In this document: in pieces, positions 34,563 through 44,939 of the stretch
Position numbering within the stretch: the stretch's first letter is position 1
Layout of the letters: the number at the start of each line of letters is the position of its first letter
DNA from: Tretioscincus oriximinensis
Lineage: Eukaryota; Chordata; Lepidosauria; Squamata; Gymnophthalmidae
DNA: 64,000 bases
Assembly: GCA_022410635.1 (NCBI GenBank)
Contig: JAJVDF010001207.1
Coordinates: forward strand, 117,563 to 181,562
Direction: 5' to 3'
Translations under genes and position numbers: made by a program
Notes under the pieces: model-generated
The model's database searches: none
What the model was told of the DNA's origin: nothing
What the model saw: the letters and a program-made list of their open reading frames with translations, nothing else

Positions 34563-37059
34563 GTCATCTGCATGTTGGTTCAGACTAGGTAAATCTGCAC
34601 TCAAATGTAGATGGTAGACCACAATTCATCAAGGATATAATCAGACTCAGTGCAGAAAGGGCCTTAATAAAAACCACAATAGCCGAACTGAAGTCACTTG
34701 ACATTCTTCTCTTCTGTAAAGTACTGTATTTCCATTGGAAATCTTGTCTTCTGCAGCTGAATCACACACTCTCCGTGCAGCATAAAGAATAAATTCTCTG
34801 CAGAAATCCATTTATAAGAGAAGGCAAGCAGAAAGGAAAGGAGGATGTGCCAAGAACACAGAAATATAAATTTGAGTTGTCAATTTTGTCTACAGGTTGC
34901 TCTTGCAAGTCTTGGGTGATGGAATAGAAGCAAAACAATTTATAGGTTTTAAAGCTATCAGACAAAGAAGTGAAAATACTTGCTGAGCAATACCCTGTAT
35001 AGGAAAGAATATTTTTCACTATGATTGAGACCAGTAAATAAAACAAAATCCAAAGTTCTTTTTCTCATATGCAAATGTTTCTCACAGCTTTTGTGAACAG
35101 AGACCAAAAAGTTTTTTTCCCTTGACAACACCGATGCATTCCCTAGAAAGGAACAACCAAATATCTTTTTGCAAAATGATATGTAAAAGAAGCTTATTAC
35201 ACTATAGGCTGCTAAGGGCCTTCTTGCGCTTTGAATGGTTAGCAAGAACAGAGCACTCTTGTTGCCAACAGCTTCACCATTTCCAAGTCTCTCTGAAAGC
35301 ATTCATAAATGTATTTTAAGGTTATGTTGTGTGGAATGTTTTGAAATAGTCCACAATCATTTCATAGAAAAAGTACAAATGTTGTGTAATAGACGAGGTG
35401 CTGATTATCAGCAATAACAAAATGTCCAGATTCCAGCCTATGAAGGTTAGTACTTCTCCCCACATATACAGTTTGTTCATTAAATATAATCTATAAAAGA
35501 TTAGTCCCCACAAATGCCCTCCAGTCCTTCTTTTAAACTTCCCCTTCAAGTGCAGGAAATCGTCCACATTTGCCATTAAGATTTGTTAAAAGGATGAGCC
35601 AGGAAAAAAACCTGAGATAGACAGGGTTAGTGGTAATGGAATAGATGTGTCATGAATCATGACAAGGAACACTAACAGAAAGGAAACATTTCTTTCTGCC
35701 ACTGTATTGGCTCACAACCTTTTGAACACATGGCTTAAAAAAATTACAAATACCCAAATAAAGATCACCCTGGAAGTAAATAAGAGCTGAGCAAGAAATG
35801 TGCCTCCTTTGCAGAGGATGGCCTCCTTTAAGGAAATAGTCTCTGAATGCTACCCAGTATTTATTTGCATTTTAAGCTGCCCTATGCCAAAGACCTCAGT
35901 AGGATTGCAGCAATGAAAACAAAATGTAAAACAAATCCTAAAAATACTAACAGTGCCTGAAGTAAGCTGAAGAAGCTCTTTCATCAGCCTCATATAGTGA
36001 ACCACTCTGCCAAACACTGAATTGCATTGTGAGGAGTTTATATCTGCTGTTTCTGAAATGATAACTCTGCTCCAGCAGGAGCATAGCAGAAGGATGCAAC
36101 CCCAATGGGTATGCTGCTGAACTGGGTTGATATCAGACATGAATTGGCTGCCACTGGAAGCATTCATCCTAGAAATTGCTCTTGAAATCTGCTGTTATCT
36201 CCTTTAAATACTAAAAGGTTAATGCTTCTATTAATTAACTGTTCCTAGAACAAATATAAAGGCTCCATCTGTTACCCAAGATAGAAACTTTGTAATCTTA
36301 CAAAGCAGATCAAATCATTCTCATATAATTTTTCTTGTGGTAAAAGTTTATTTGAAGGTGATCCATCTTTACTGAAATTATCAGAGGTGCTGATTCTAGC
36401 AGCAAAACATTTCCCACTCTAGTGTGGGCTGCTGAATCAGTTTTTCTCTCCTAGGTGACTGGCAATTCCCAAAGGAATTAATTGACCTACATCAAATCAG
36501 AGGACCACAAAAATGGACAAAAACAACAGGAACAACACAGAAAAAGTGGCAGGCAGCAGGAAAGGTGAAAGACTGAGTCTGTGACCCAACTTTGATCTCT
36601 CTGAACTATGTTTGATCTCCACTGCCAGAACTACCTGTTTGTCCATGGAAGATTCATTCCACTCAAGAAGAAGGCACCTGACATGTAACCAGTGTTCTTC
36701 CAGCTTATGTGGCAGATCCCAGCTCTCCTGCTTCACCTTATGGCTCCTGGAGCAATTTGGGAACAGTACCACAGAAATCATGTGTGGATCTCCCATGTTC
36801 ACTCCACCATGGAGATTCCATCATTAATTCTGTGTTCATAGGCAGTAGGCTGATGTCACACTTCATGATACTTCTCATCTCTCTGAACCTTAGGTCTTTT
36901 GTACACATACCTAACAGTCCAATTTAAGGAGTTCAGCAGCCACATTGTCTGTGTGGAGCTTTACATACCATCCTCTTATCAGAATACTGGTCAACCACAT
37001 TAATAATATTACATTGATCATCATCACCACCATGTTTATTTATAACACCCTTTTTACCA

Positions 37060-37530
37060 AAAGGTGGCACACATAGCTTTTGTTGCGTTCTCCACAAAAG
37101 ACTCCCTGTGAAGTTGGTGGGCTAAGAGAAGAGGAAGGAGAAGGAAGAAGAGGAAAAAGAAAGAAGAACTTTTCCACTTTTCCCAACTGAAGGGACTCAA
37201 AGCAGCTTACAAGCTATTTTTTGTCCAAAGGCTTATATTCTNCTTCACCACAATATGATGGTTTCCATTTATCTAATTGTGATCTCTTGCTTTCAAATAG
37301 CTTGGTAGGATAGAGCAAAGGCCAGTAGAGGATACTCACTGCTCTCCATGAACAACACAAGCCTTCAAGAATGGGTCTCTCAAGTGAAAGACTGTTTTTT
37401 AATTGCTATACCACTGTACCTCTGAAGAACTGTGATTGGCCCAAGATCATCCAGCTGGTTCATGGGCGAATGTGGAATCGAACCAGGAGACTATCAGATA
37501 TTTTAACCTGTACACTAAACTGGCTCTTAT
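37060..37530 (-). mobile_element. Type 2 SINE hosting a nested type 1 SINE
   Basis: The outer sequence is a minus-strand type 2 SINE (left part to about 37134 with 'gaagttggtgggctaagaga'; right part from about 37425 with 'ctgtgattggcccaagatca' and the head 'ggaatcgaaccaggagac'). Between them lies a minus-strand type 1 SINE (about 37135-37429) with its GA-rich tail on the left. Segment 37110-37492 recurs, inverted, at 39790-40172. The host SINE continues naturally beyond both ends of that segment here, so this is the donor locus. Confidence 0.8.
37110..37492 (+). repeat. 383-bp inverted duplication, donor arm
   Basis: The reverse complement of 39790-40172 matches this interval over its whole 383 bp with one clear substitution (a/g near 37382) plus positions where one copy has n. 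The GA-rich microsatellite is identical too. Sequence on both sides continues the host SINE, so this is the original location. Confidence 0.9.
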
Positions 37531-37795
37531 ACCCCTACTGTCTGTTGGTGTAGCCACAAGTACTCCAAAACTGAGTGAGCCTGGTTGTGGATACAAGGAT
37601 CGTGCCAGATCTACATTATAGCATTTGTTCTCTCAGTTCAAATGCTGCTCAATGCATATTGCTGCTACAGCTAATCTGGATTTACTAATACAAATTTAAC
37701 TTGACAAACGTATAAAAGGTCATATTTTATTCTGCAGCATTCACAGGTTCAATGTGGCGTTGATCACATCTTCAGACTGGCCACGTGGGCAATAA

Positions 37796-38369
37796 AGTGT
37801 GCATTCACACAGCTATTTTATTCCTCAATCAGTGTGAGATAAGGGAGGTTCTGGCACATGTGTTAAGGGTGTTTCAGCAGCCGTCCTACAATAAACATCA
37901 TTTATCCCGGAATAAACTATTGTTGGGATATTCAGGCATCATTGCTGAGAACCTTCGATGTCTAACANCCAACATCTGTCATCTTGTAACCGACCCCTTT
38001 CCTCTCCCGTGTGAACACATTAGTGCAAGAGAAAGGAGGGGAGAGATGGCAGAGAACATCGCCTCCTTGCTTCGGTGGGGAAATCTGCCTGCCTTTTCCT
38101 AAACCCAGCCCTCTGCCTGCTGTCTGACTGAGGTGAGGAGGAGGAGGTGGGAAGGTTGACAGGATGTCTCAATGCTGCTTGTCGCTTCACTGAGCTGATC
38201 TCCAGGNAGCAGCCCCTGAAAGCAGGTGGAGGGTTGGCTGGAAGGAGGGTTGGCTGGTAGAGCCAGCTGCATGTCATGAGAGTTAAGTATATGTGTGCAC
38301 AGACATGCCATTGCTATATTCTGGAATATAGCTTTATTCCGGTTTTTAGCTCATCGTATGAATGCAGCC
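37796..38369 (+). mobile_element. TIR element, GGCTGYRTTCACAC family, 574 bp
   Basis: The left end is 'gtgtgcattcacacagct' and the right end, read inward, is 'ggctgcattcatacgatgag', giving related inverted termini. The interior shares 'catttatcccggaataaact' and 'tcatcttgtaacc' with 39261-40382, and parts with 16213 and 29089. Left-flank TAA against right-flank AAA is an imperfect 3-bp duplication. It is non-autonomous, with no coding capacity. Confidence 0.65.
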
Positions 38370-39260
38370 AAAGACAACTCATGAGGTGTTTTATACAAAT
38401 GTTGCCTGCCTTTGGGCACAGGGGTAATTTCCAGCTGTCACATGATTGAGTCAGCAGGTGAGTTTCCAGCATGATGTCTGGGTCTCATTACTGCTGTTTG
38501 AGTTTACTGATTAATGACTTAACACAAGCCTATCAAGAGCAAGGTTTTCCAGAACAACTTGAAAAAATGCCAGCAATGTATCTAGGTAAGATTTGAAAGG
38601 TCCTTTACCTGCAATTTGGGAGATTTAATGCTGTTAAGATTTTTAAAAACTCCCTAGTAATGAGGCTCTTTTTGTACAGGTCTACTGGCACTTAAAATGC
38701 CTTGTATGTTTATGGCCTTAGCTTTTCGCATTCAGAAGCTTCAAATTTCAACAGCCAATTGTAGGCTGCAGAGAAAACACATTACTCAGGGCTGTCAATT
38801 TTACTGACATATCTGGNCTGATTGTAGCAGCCATAAGAAATCTTTGCCAAGCTTGGCAGCTCAAAGCAACAGATTTCTGATTCAGCTAGTGTAGGCACAG
38901 CAAAATGAGTCCACAAAAGAAAGTTGAAGCACATTTTCATCCATGCTCAACCTACTGCAAACCTTCCACAGTCATCTAAAAGAGTAGCAGATGGGAAACA
39001 AACTTATGGAAGTCGCCCCCTTTCTATCATTTCCCCCAAATCACATGCTGTCTTGTTTTGATTTTAGTCCAGTCATCTGCTATTACTATCACCCTGCAAA
39101 TCTTTTTTGTTTTTGCTTCAGTACAGCATTTGCCAACTGACTCATGTCTGCTACAATAAATATTCCAGTATTTTGTGCCTTGCATATATTATTTATTTTA
39201 TTTATTTAAGAATTTATATCCTGCCCTTCACCATGGGTCACAGAGTGGGTAACAAAAGCA
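38370..39260. other. Non-coding DNA with an old A/T-rich retroelement tail
   Basis: No gene is recognised. Around 39190-39240 the sequence 'tttatttaagaatttatat' followed by 'cctgcccttcacc' resembles an old retroelement tail like that near 470. Confidence 0.4.
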
Positions 39261-40382
39261 ATTCGTTCACACAGCTATTTTATCCTTCAATTGTAGCAAN
39301 ACGAGGAAGGTTCTGGCTCACGTGTTAAGCGTGTTTCAGCAGTTATCCCTCAATAAATGCCATTTATCCCGGAATAAACTATTGCTGGGATAATCAAGCA
39401 TAATTGCGGAGTACCTCCATCATCTTGTAACCAACCCCCTTCCTCTCCCATGTGAACATTATTAGTGCAAGAGACAGGAGCGGAGAGGTGACAGGAGGAT
39501 GAGCCACCTCCTTGTTTCGGCAGGGAAATCTGCCCACCTGAAAGCAGGCGGAGGGCAGCCTGGGATTAGGAAAAGGCTTCTTTTGACACGCAGCCGGCTC
39601 TTCCACATTGCTTTAGCTGTGCTCTCCTTCCAGTCAGGCGTCTGCCTGTTTTCAGGGGCTGCTGCCTGGAGATCAGCTTGGCGAAATGAAGGGGAACATT
39701 GACAGACGTCCTGTCAACCTCCCCACCTCTCCCTCCTTGCCTCAGCCAAACCATTTGATAGTGACAACGTCCTGCTTGTCGCTTCGCAAAGTCTCCTGGT
39801 TCGATTCCACATTCGCCCATGAACCAGCTGGATGATCTTGGGCCAATCACAGTTCTTCAGAGGTACAGTGGTATAGCAATTAAAAAACAGTCTTTCACCT
39901 GAGAGACCCATTCTTGAAGGCTTGTGTTGTTCATGGAGAGCAGTGAGTATCCTCTACTGGCCTTTGCTNTATCCTACCAAGCTATTTGAAAGCAAGAGAT
40001 CACAATTAGATAAATGGAAACCATCATATTGTGGTGAAGTAGAATATAAGCCTTTGGNCAAAAAATAGCTTGTAAGCTGCTTTGAGTCCCTTCAGTTGGG
40101 AAAAGTGGAAAAGTTCTTCTTTCTTTTTCCTCTTCTTCCTTCTCCTTCCTCTTCTCTTAGCCCACCAACTTCTGAAAGCAGGCAGAGGGCTGGCTGGAAG
40201 GAGGGCACAGCCAAAGCAATGTGACAGAGCTGGCTGCGTATCATGAGAATTAAATTATATGTGTGCACCGAAACGCCATTGTATATTCTGGAATATAGCT
40301 TCGTGGCGTGAACTGACACGCCATTGCTATACTCTGGAATATAGCTTTATTCCGGTTTTTAGCTCATTGTGTCAACACAGCC
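39261..40382 (+). mobile_element. TIR element, GGCTGYRTTCACAC family, enlarged by an insertion
   Basis: Same family and orientation as 37796-38369: left 'cgttcacacagctatttt', right 'gtgtcaacacagcc' followed by TAA. It contains the 383-bp acceptor arm (39790-40172), which sits between 'gtcgcttcgcaaa' and 'tgaaagcaggcagaggg'. In the sister copy those parts are separated by only about 30 bp. A partial terminal duplication ('acgccattg...ctggaatatagctt', present twice) lies near 40270-40345. Confidence 0.65.
39790..40172 (-). repeat. 383-bp inverted duplication, acceptor arm
   Basis: Inverted copy of 37110-37492. Both ends break abruptly inside the type 2 SINE sequence and join TIR-element sequence, so this copy was inserted here. 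There is no TSD, tail or TIR at its ends, which argues against transposition and for repair-linked copying. Confidence 0.88.
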
Positions 40383-41275
40383 TAAAATAATGCAAAAACA
40401 AATTCTATTCAGTATAACGTTTAAAAGATTCATACCTTCTCTACCTAGATAAACAAATGCAGAGGGAGCTAAGAGTCTGGATTCAGATTCAGATTATTGA
40501 TTGATCAATTGATTATAGNAGCTAAGAGTCAAAAGCAACTTAGGCACTTGGTGAAGGGATTTAGGCATCTTGTGAAGATGCATCTGTTCTAGTTGCACAT
40601 GTTCTCTCTGGCCTTTGGCTAGGGGAATAACATCCTATTGCCACACATGCATTGTCATTGTTCTCTAGCCACTCTTTTAGCCATTTTCATAACTTTTTTA
40701 TACCCACTCTGGGACTCTTAGGTATAGGGAAGGTATAAATATTGATTTAAAATAAAATAAAAATTCAGTTAGATGCAGATCGAATACCAATAACTACAAG
40801 TGCATTTGAAAACTAAGATTGCATCCAGAATTGCTCAATGATTCCACTATATTTGAATATTTTGGAGTAAATCATGGATATTCCTGAATAAAAAATTACC
40901 AGAGGAATAAGAAAGAGACAGACAACTTGAATGCAGCCGAAGACCATTATAGCAATAAATAAAATACTATTTCTGCACTCACTTTTGCTGTCCTGGTACA
41001 GGATTGCCCATTGTATGATGGAATAAGCAATCTGCTCAATATATGGATCAAAACTGTTTGCGCTGGATGGTTTGCTCTTCACTAGCCTCCATGCTGTCTC
41101 TAAAGTTTATGCATCTGGATCTGGGAAGGCTTGTGTCCACGTATTTTTATCTTCTAATGTATCCTTCCCTGATATAGCAGCAGAGGAGAGGCAAAATTGA
41201 TATTTTGCCAGATCCTTCTGCCTAGTGACATACAACTCAATGCCACAGAACTCAATAGGCACAGCATGTTTTCAA
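40383..41275. other. Non-coding DNA with old retroelement tails
   Basis: The stretch 40390-40475 resembles 540-660. Around 40690-40760 'actctgggactcttaggta' and an A-rich tail resemble a LINE or SINE 3' end. No gene is recognised. Confidence 0.4.
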
Positions 41276-41496
41276 GCAAGGNGGCTAACAGCACTTAGAG
41301 ATTAACAGTAGAAAAGTAGGTGGCATTGGCATGAGCTTTCGTATACATGTCTTCTTCTTCAGATGCATCCATAGAAGTAGACGTGATTACGAATGCCAAT
41401 GCCACCTACTTTTCTACTGTTAGTCTCTAAGTGCTACTAGCCCCCTTGCTGTACTTTCTACTAGACTAATACAGCTATTTCTCTGAAATTGACTTC
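41276..41496 (+). mobile_element. Palindromic retroposon, 221 bp
   Basis: Inverted arms ('ggctaacagcacttagagatt' and its inverse) surround a centre with 'cttcagatgcatcc'. The asymmetric tail 'gactaatacagctatttctc' follows. The 11-bp target duplication catgttttcaa is at 41265-41275 and 41497-41507. Confidence 0.82.
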
Positions 41497-41617
41497 CATG
41501 TTTTCAAAATCGTACTTCCATTCCAGGCTGGAAGTAGGATCTCTGGCATTTTATTTAATAGACAAGATGAACTAAAGGGCCTTGGTTTTTAAAAGTGACT
41601 ATTGATATGCCAGTTAT

Positions 41618-42299
41618 TGAATCATAGAATTATAGAGTTGGAAGGGACCTCCAGGTCATCAGGTCCAACCCCCTGCTCAAAGCAGGATTCATTAAACCAT
41701 CCCAGAAAGATGACTGTCCAGTCTCTGTTTGAAGACTTCCAGAGAAGGCGAAGTCACTACCCCCTGTGGCAAACTGTTCCACTGGTTTATCACCCTGACT
41801 GTTAGAATGTTTTTTCTGATATCTAATCTAAATCTACTCCCTTGCAGTTTCATTCCATTGTCTAATCCTTCCATATGCTAATGAGAACAATGCTGATCCT
41901 TCTACTCTGTGGCAGCCCTTCAGATATTTGGAGACAGCTATTAAGTCTCCTCCCAGACTTCTCTTTTGCAGATTAAACATCCCCAGATCCTTTAACAATT
42001 CCTCATAGGACATGGCTTCCAGACTACTCACCGTCCTTGTAACTCTCTTTTGAACTTGCTCTAGTTTATCAGTGTCCTTTTTAAATTGGGCCCCCCAAAA
42101 CTGAACACAGTATTCTAAGTGTGGTCATACCAAAGTACTGTAGAGAGGTACAATTATTTCACGTGAGCGAGAGTCTATGCTCCTCTTGATACATACCAGG
42201 ATTGTGTTTGCCTTTTTTGCAGCTGCTTCACACTGTTGACTTATGTTTAATCTGTGATCTACCAATACACCCAGGTCCTTCTCAGAGAGGAGTGTTCTG
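41618..42299 (-). mobile_element. CR1 LINE 3' fragment, minus strand
   Basis: The 3' end, on the minus strand, reads 'ccttccaactctataattct' then 'atgattcaa', the classic CR1 tail of birds and reptiles. The fragment encodes the end of the reverse transcriptase ('[20 protein letters not shown]', 'RLDSHLSGMV') with stops. Its left-hand (5') limit at 42299 is the junction with the copia element. The last 87 bp (42213-42299) recur at 44853-44939. Confidence 0.88.
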
Positions 42300-42761
42300 G
42301 GCAGAAGCAGCAAATACAGCTACTCATATTTTGAACCGTGTTTACTGTTCAGCCATAAACCAAACGCCTTTTTACAAGTTGTATAATCGCCCTGCAGCTT
42401 ATCACTACTTGNGGTTGTTTGGTCAGAAGGCAGCAGTTCTTATCCCACATGAAAAGAGACGAAAAGGGGAAAGGAAATGGCAAGAGCTGTTTTTCTTAGG
42501 GTATCAAAAGGATAGTAAAGCATACAGATTTGGTGATCTCAGTGGCAGAATCGTATTGTCTAGGTCTGCAAATTTCTACCAAGATGAATCCTGGTTTGAG
42601 ATACATGCAAATAAAGAAGTTTTTTTACCTTTGCAAAATGAAGCTGACAGGCTAGAAGGGGGATTTTCACCCTCCTCCTCCCAGTCACCTTCTGTGTTAG
42701 TAAAAAATGAAACCAGCCCTTTGTTTAGAGAGAAGGGGGAAAACAGAGATTTACATGAAAA
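42295..42761 (+). pseudogene. Ty1/copia integrase C-terminal fragment
   Basis: The open frame reads '[15 protein letters not shown]', 'TPFYKLYNRPAAYHYL', 'LFGQKAAVLIPHEKR' and 'ELFFLGYQKDSKAYRF', then 'SRSANFYQD'. These are the end of the integrase core and the C-terminal region typical of copia polyproteins, where 'FLGY' and the 'SR...F' motif recur. Integrase inserts the element's cDNA into the host chromosome. The HHCC zinc finger and the DDE residues lie upstream in a complete protein and are missing. After this comes a hydrophilic Ser/Pro linker, then the gap. Frame differs from the reverse transcriptase beyond the gap, but the gap length is unknown, so no frameshift can be inferred. Confidence 0.82.
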
Positions 42762-42846
42762 NNNNNNNNNNNNNNNNNNNNNNNNNNNNNNNNNNNNNNN
42801 NNNNNNNNNNNNNNNNNNNNNNNNNNNNNNNNNNNNNNNNNNNNNN
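42762..42846. other. Assembly gap (85 n)
   Basis: A run of n between the integrase-side and reverse-transcriptase-side coding parts of the copia element. Confidence 0.97.
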
Positions 42847-44233
42847 AGGTTGCAAGTGGGTATATAGATTAAAAACATCACCAGTGGATAATACTGTTCG
42901 TTATAAAGCACGACTTTGCGCACAAGGGTTTAAACAAATGGACGTGGAAGCTGAGACTTACAGTCCAACCCCACGTGCAGAAACTGTAAGAGCTTTAATA
43001 NCTTTAGCAGTTCAAAATGACTTAATTTTGAAACATTTTGATTTTGTCACAGCTTATCTGAACTCTAAGCTGGAACACAAAGTGTTTATGAAACCACCAC
43101 CTGGTTTTGAACCCAAAAATNCTAGCAAAGTCTATTTATNGGAAAAGGCACTGTATGGCTTGAAGGAATCAGCAAGATGTTGGTCAGATTGCCTAAGAAA
43201 TAGATTAATTCAATTAAACTTTAAACAGGCAACATCAGATGCTTGTTTGTACACAAGAGGTACAGGAGATGAACAAATATTCATGATCNTTTATGTCGAT
43301 GATTTAATGGTTGTTTCAAAATCCTCTGAATCAATTAAGGAATTGTACAAACAGCTTACTGAAACGTTTGTTGTCAAGGATTTGGGGCAGTTNAGAAATT
43401 ATCTGGGGATTGATATCATTCACAAAGAGAAAGGTGCAGTATCACTTTCNCAGGAACGTAAAATACATGAACTGATTGATAAAGTAAATCTGAAAGATGC
43501 TAAACCTGTGTCCACACCTATGACTCCAGATTTTACCAAGATTGTGTCAGAAGAACTATTTTCTGATCCATCCCTTTACAGGTCAATTCTAGGAAGTCTG
43601 TTACATTTAGCTGGTTGTACTAGACCTGATATTCTATTTGCTGTAAATATACTGAGTAGAAAATTAGTGAAGCCATCAATAAATGATTGGCAAGGTTTAA
43701 AAAGAGTGATAAAATACTTAAAAGGGACAACAAATCATGTNTTATCAATCAAACCTACTGTTGGACAAAATTTAACTGCAATAGTAGATAGTAGTTTTGC
43801 AGATGATCAATCAGATTATAAGTCATGTTCTGGATATTTGATTAAATACAATTCAGTTCCAATCATATGGTCATCCAGAAAACAATCAACAGTTTCACTG
43901 TCAAGCTCAGAAGCAGAGTTACAGGCACTGTCAGATTGTGTGTCAGACTTGATATGGATAAGACAATTGTTTACTGACCTTAGCCAAACTGTTGACATTC
44001 CNATAATAATTTTTGATGATTCTCAAGTTTGCATACACCTCTNGCAAGTAGATAATTTGAAAGCGAGAACGAGGTATTTAGGAGTTAAATTCAGTAGAGT
44101 TAGAGAAATGGTCAAAAATGGTGAAATTGAATTGAATTATGTTCCATCAGAACTCAATACAGCAGACTTACTTACGAAACCACTTAGTGTGGATAAATTC
44201 AATAAATTAAAAGTTGGACTGTGTGTAATGTAA
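42847..44233 (+). CDS. Ty1/copia reverse transcriptase and RNase H, partial but open
   Basis: About 460 codons are open from the gap to the taa at 44231-44233. The start is in the gap or upstream, because copia encodes one polyprotein. Reverse transcriptase motifs are 'GCKWVYRLK', 'ARLCAQGFKQ', 'FDFVTAYLNSKL' (catalytic aspartate codon 43040-43042), 'KALYGLKESARCW' and 'YVDD' (43292-43303). RNase H follows with 'AIVDSSFADD', 'SGYLI', 'SSEAELQALSD' and 'LNTADLLTKPL'. The enzyme copies element RNA into DNA in virus-like particles. No stop is visible, though a dozen n's hide some codons. This preservation contrasts with the decayed CR1 genes nearby and suggests a young insertion. The missing 5' portion makes it non-autonomous. 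Confidence 0.88.
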
Positions 44234-44274
44234 ATAAATAACATTTCTTTGTCCATAGAAACCATGTGAAGNGG

Positions 44275-44660
44275 TGTTGGGATTTGTATANTTTTGTACA
44301 TGATTTCTAGAACAAAAAGNGATGTAAGTAGTTTACAGAATACGGACACAGATAATGGAATGTAGAGTGTAAGTGTTTTGCAGGATATGCATAGCCATGA
44401 GTGTGAAGCAAGAACTCATGACTAGCACCTGAAGGCAGTAAGNCACATGTATGAGTTCAAACCTTTAAAAGCAAATATAATGTCTTCCCAGNNAGTAGAT
44501 GATGNAAGGGAAGATTGTGTGTACCGGTGTGTTTATTACCAAATGAATGGTGGAGTTTATTTATATTCAAGATGNCTTATTTTTCTTTTGATGCAACTTG
44601 TATAGAAGAATAAAATGCCTTCCTTGAGAAAGAACTTTTTGTATTGAGTTCCTTATTGGC
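44275..44660 (+). repeat. Copia 3' LTR, right boundary uncertain
   Basis: Begins TGTTGGGATTTG directly after a short purine tract, as expected for a 3' LTR. A polyadenylation signal (aataaa) lies at about 44610. The right end is not evident: no TG...CA terminus with a 5-bp target duplication is seen, and the sequence runs into an unassigned 70-90 bp segment. Confidence 0.65.
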
Positions 44661-44734
44661 AGCAAGGAAGATCCACAGTAAGTTCTGTAATTGTGCCTTC
44701 ATATCTGACTATTCTGCTGAAACTCTGCTGGGTG

Positions 44735-44852
44735 ATGCATATCCTGCAAAACACTTACACTCTACATTCCATTATCTGTGTCCGTATTCTGTAAACTACT
44801 TACATCTCTTTTTGTTCTAGAAATCATGTACAAAAATATACAAATCCCAACA
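44735..44852 (-). repeat. Inverted 118-bp copy of the copia LTR start
   Basis: Exact reverse complement of 44275-44392 apart from two n's in the forward copy. The copy stops at the palindrome ATGCAT, present at 44387-44392 and 44735-44740, a natural foldback point. The right limit is the LTR terminus itself (cccaaca), directly followed by CR1. Confidence 0.9.
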
Positions 44853-44939
44853 TTTTTTGCAGCTGCTTCACACTGTTGACTTATGTTTAATCTGTGATCT
44901 ACCAATACACCCAGGTCCTCCTCAGAGAGGAGTGTTCTG
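44853..44939 (-). repeat. 87-bp duplicate of the CR1 segment 42213-42299
   Basis: Matches the left flank of the copia element over 87 bp with one substitution (near 44920). Both copies end at 'gtgttctg'. The left one continues into integrase, the right one into unrelated DNA. A normal copia insertion duplicates about 5 bp, so 87 bp is abnormal. Confidence 0.9.

Larger units (their letters stand above)
33631..37059. other. 3.4 kb of non-coding DNA with small repeats only
   Basis: No gene is recognised. It contains a palindromic-retroposon monomer (34248-34377) and a short tandem repeat (34524-34562). The rest shows nothing I can name. Confidence 0.4.
42295..44660 (+). mobile_element. Ty1/copia LTR retrotransposon, 5'-truncated
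   Basis: From left to right: integrase C-terminal part, gap, reverse transcriptase, RNase H, stop codon, purine-rich tract (gaagngg) and the start of a 3' LTR (TGTTGGG). The order integrase before reverse transcriptase is the defining order of Ty1/copia. The 5' LTR, gag, protease and integrase N-terminus are absent, and the element joins CR1 directly at 'gttctgg'. The right limit is uncertain. Confidence 0.85.

Noticed and set aside
42295..44233. Frameshift between integrase and reverse transcriptase of the copia element
   Set aside because: The frame change falls across an n gap of uncertain length, so it carries no information.
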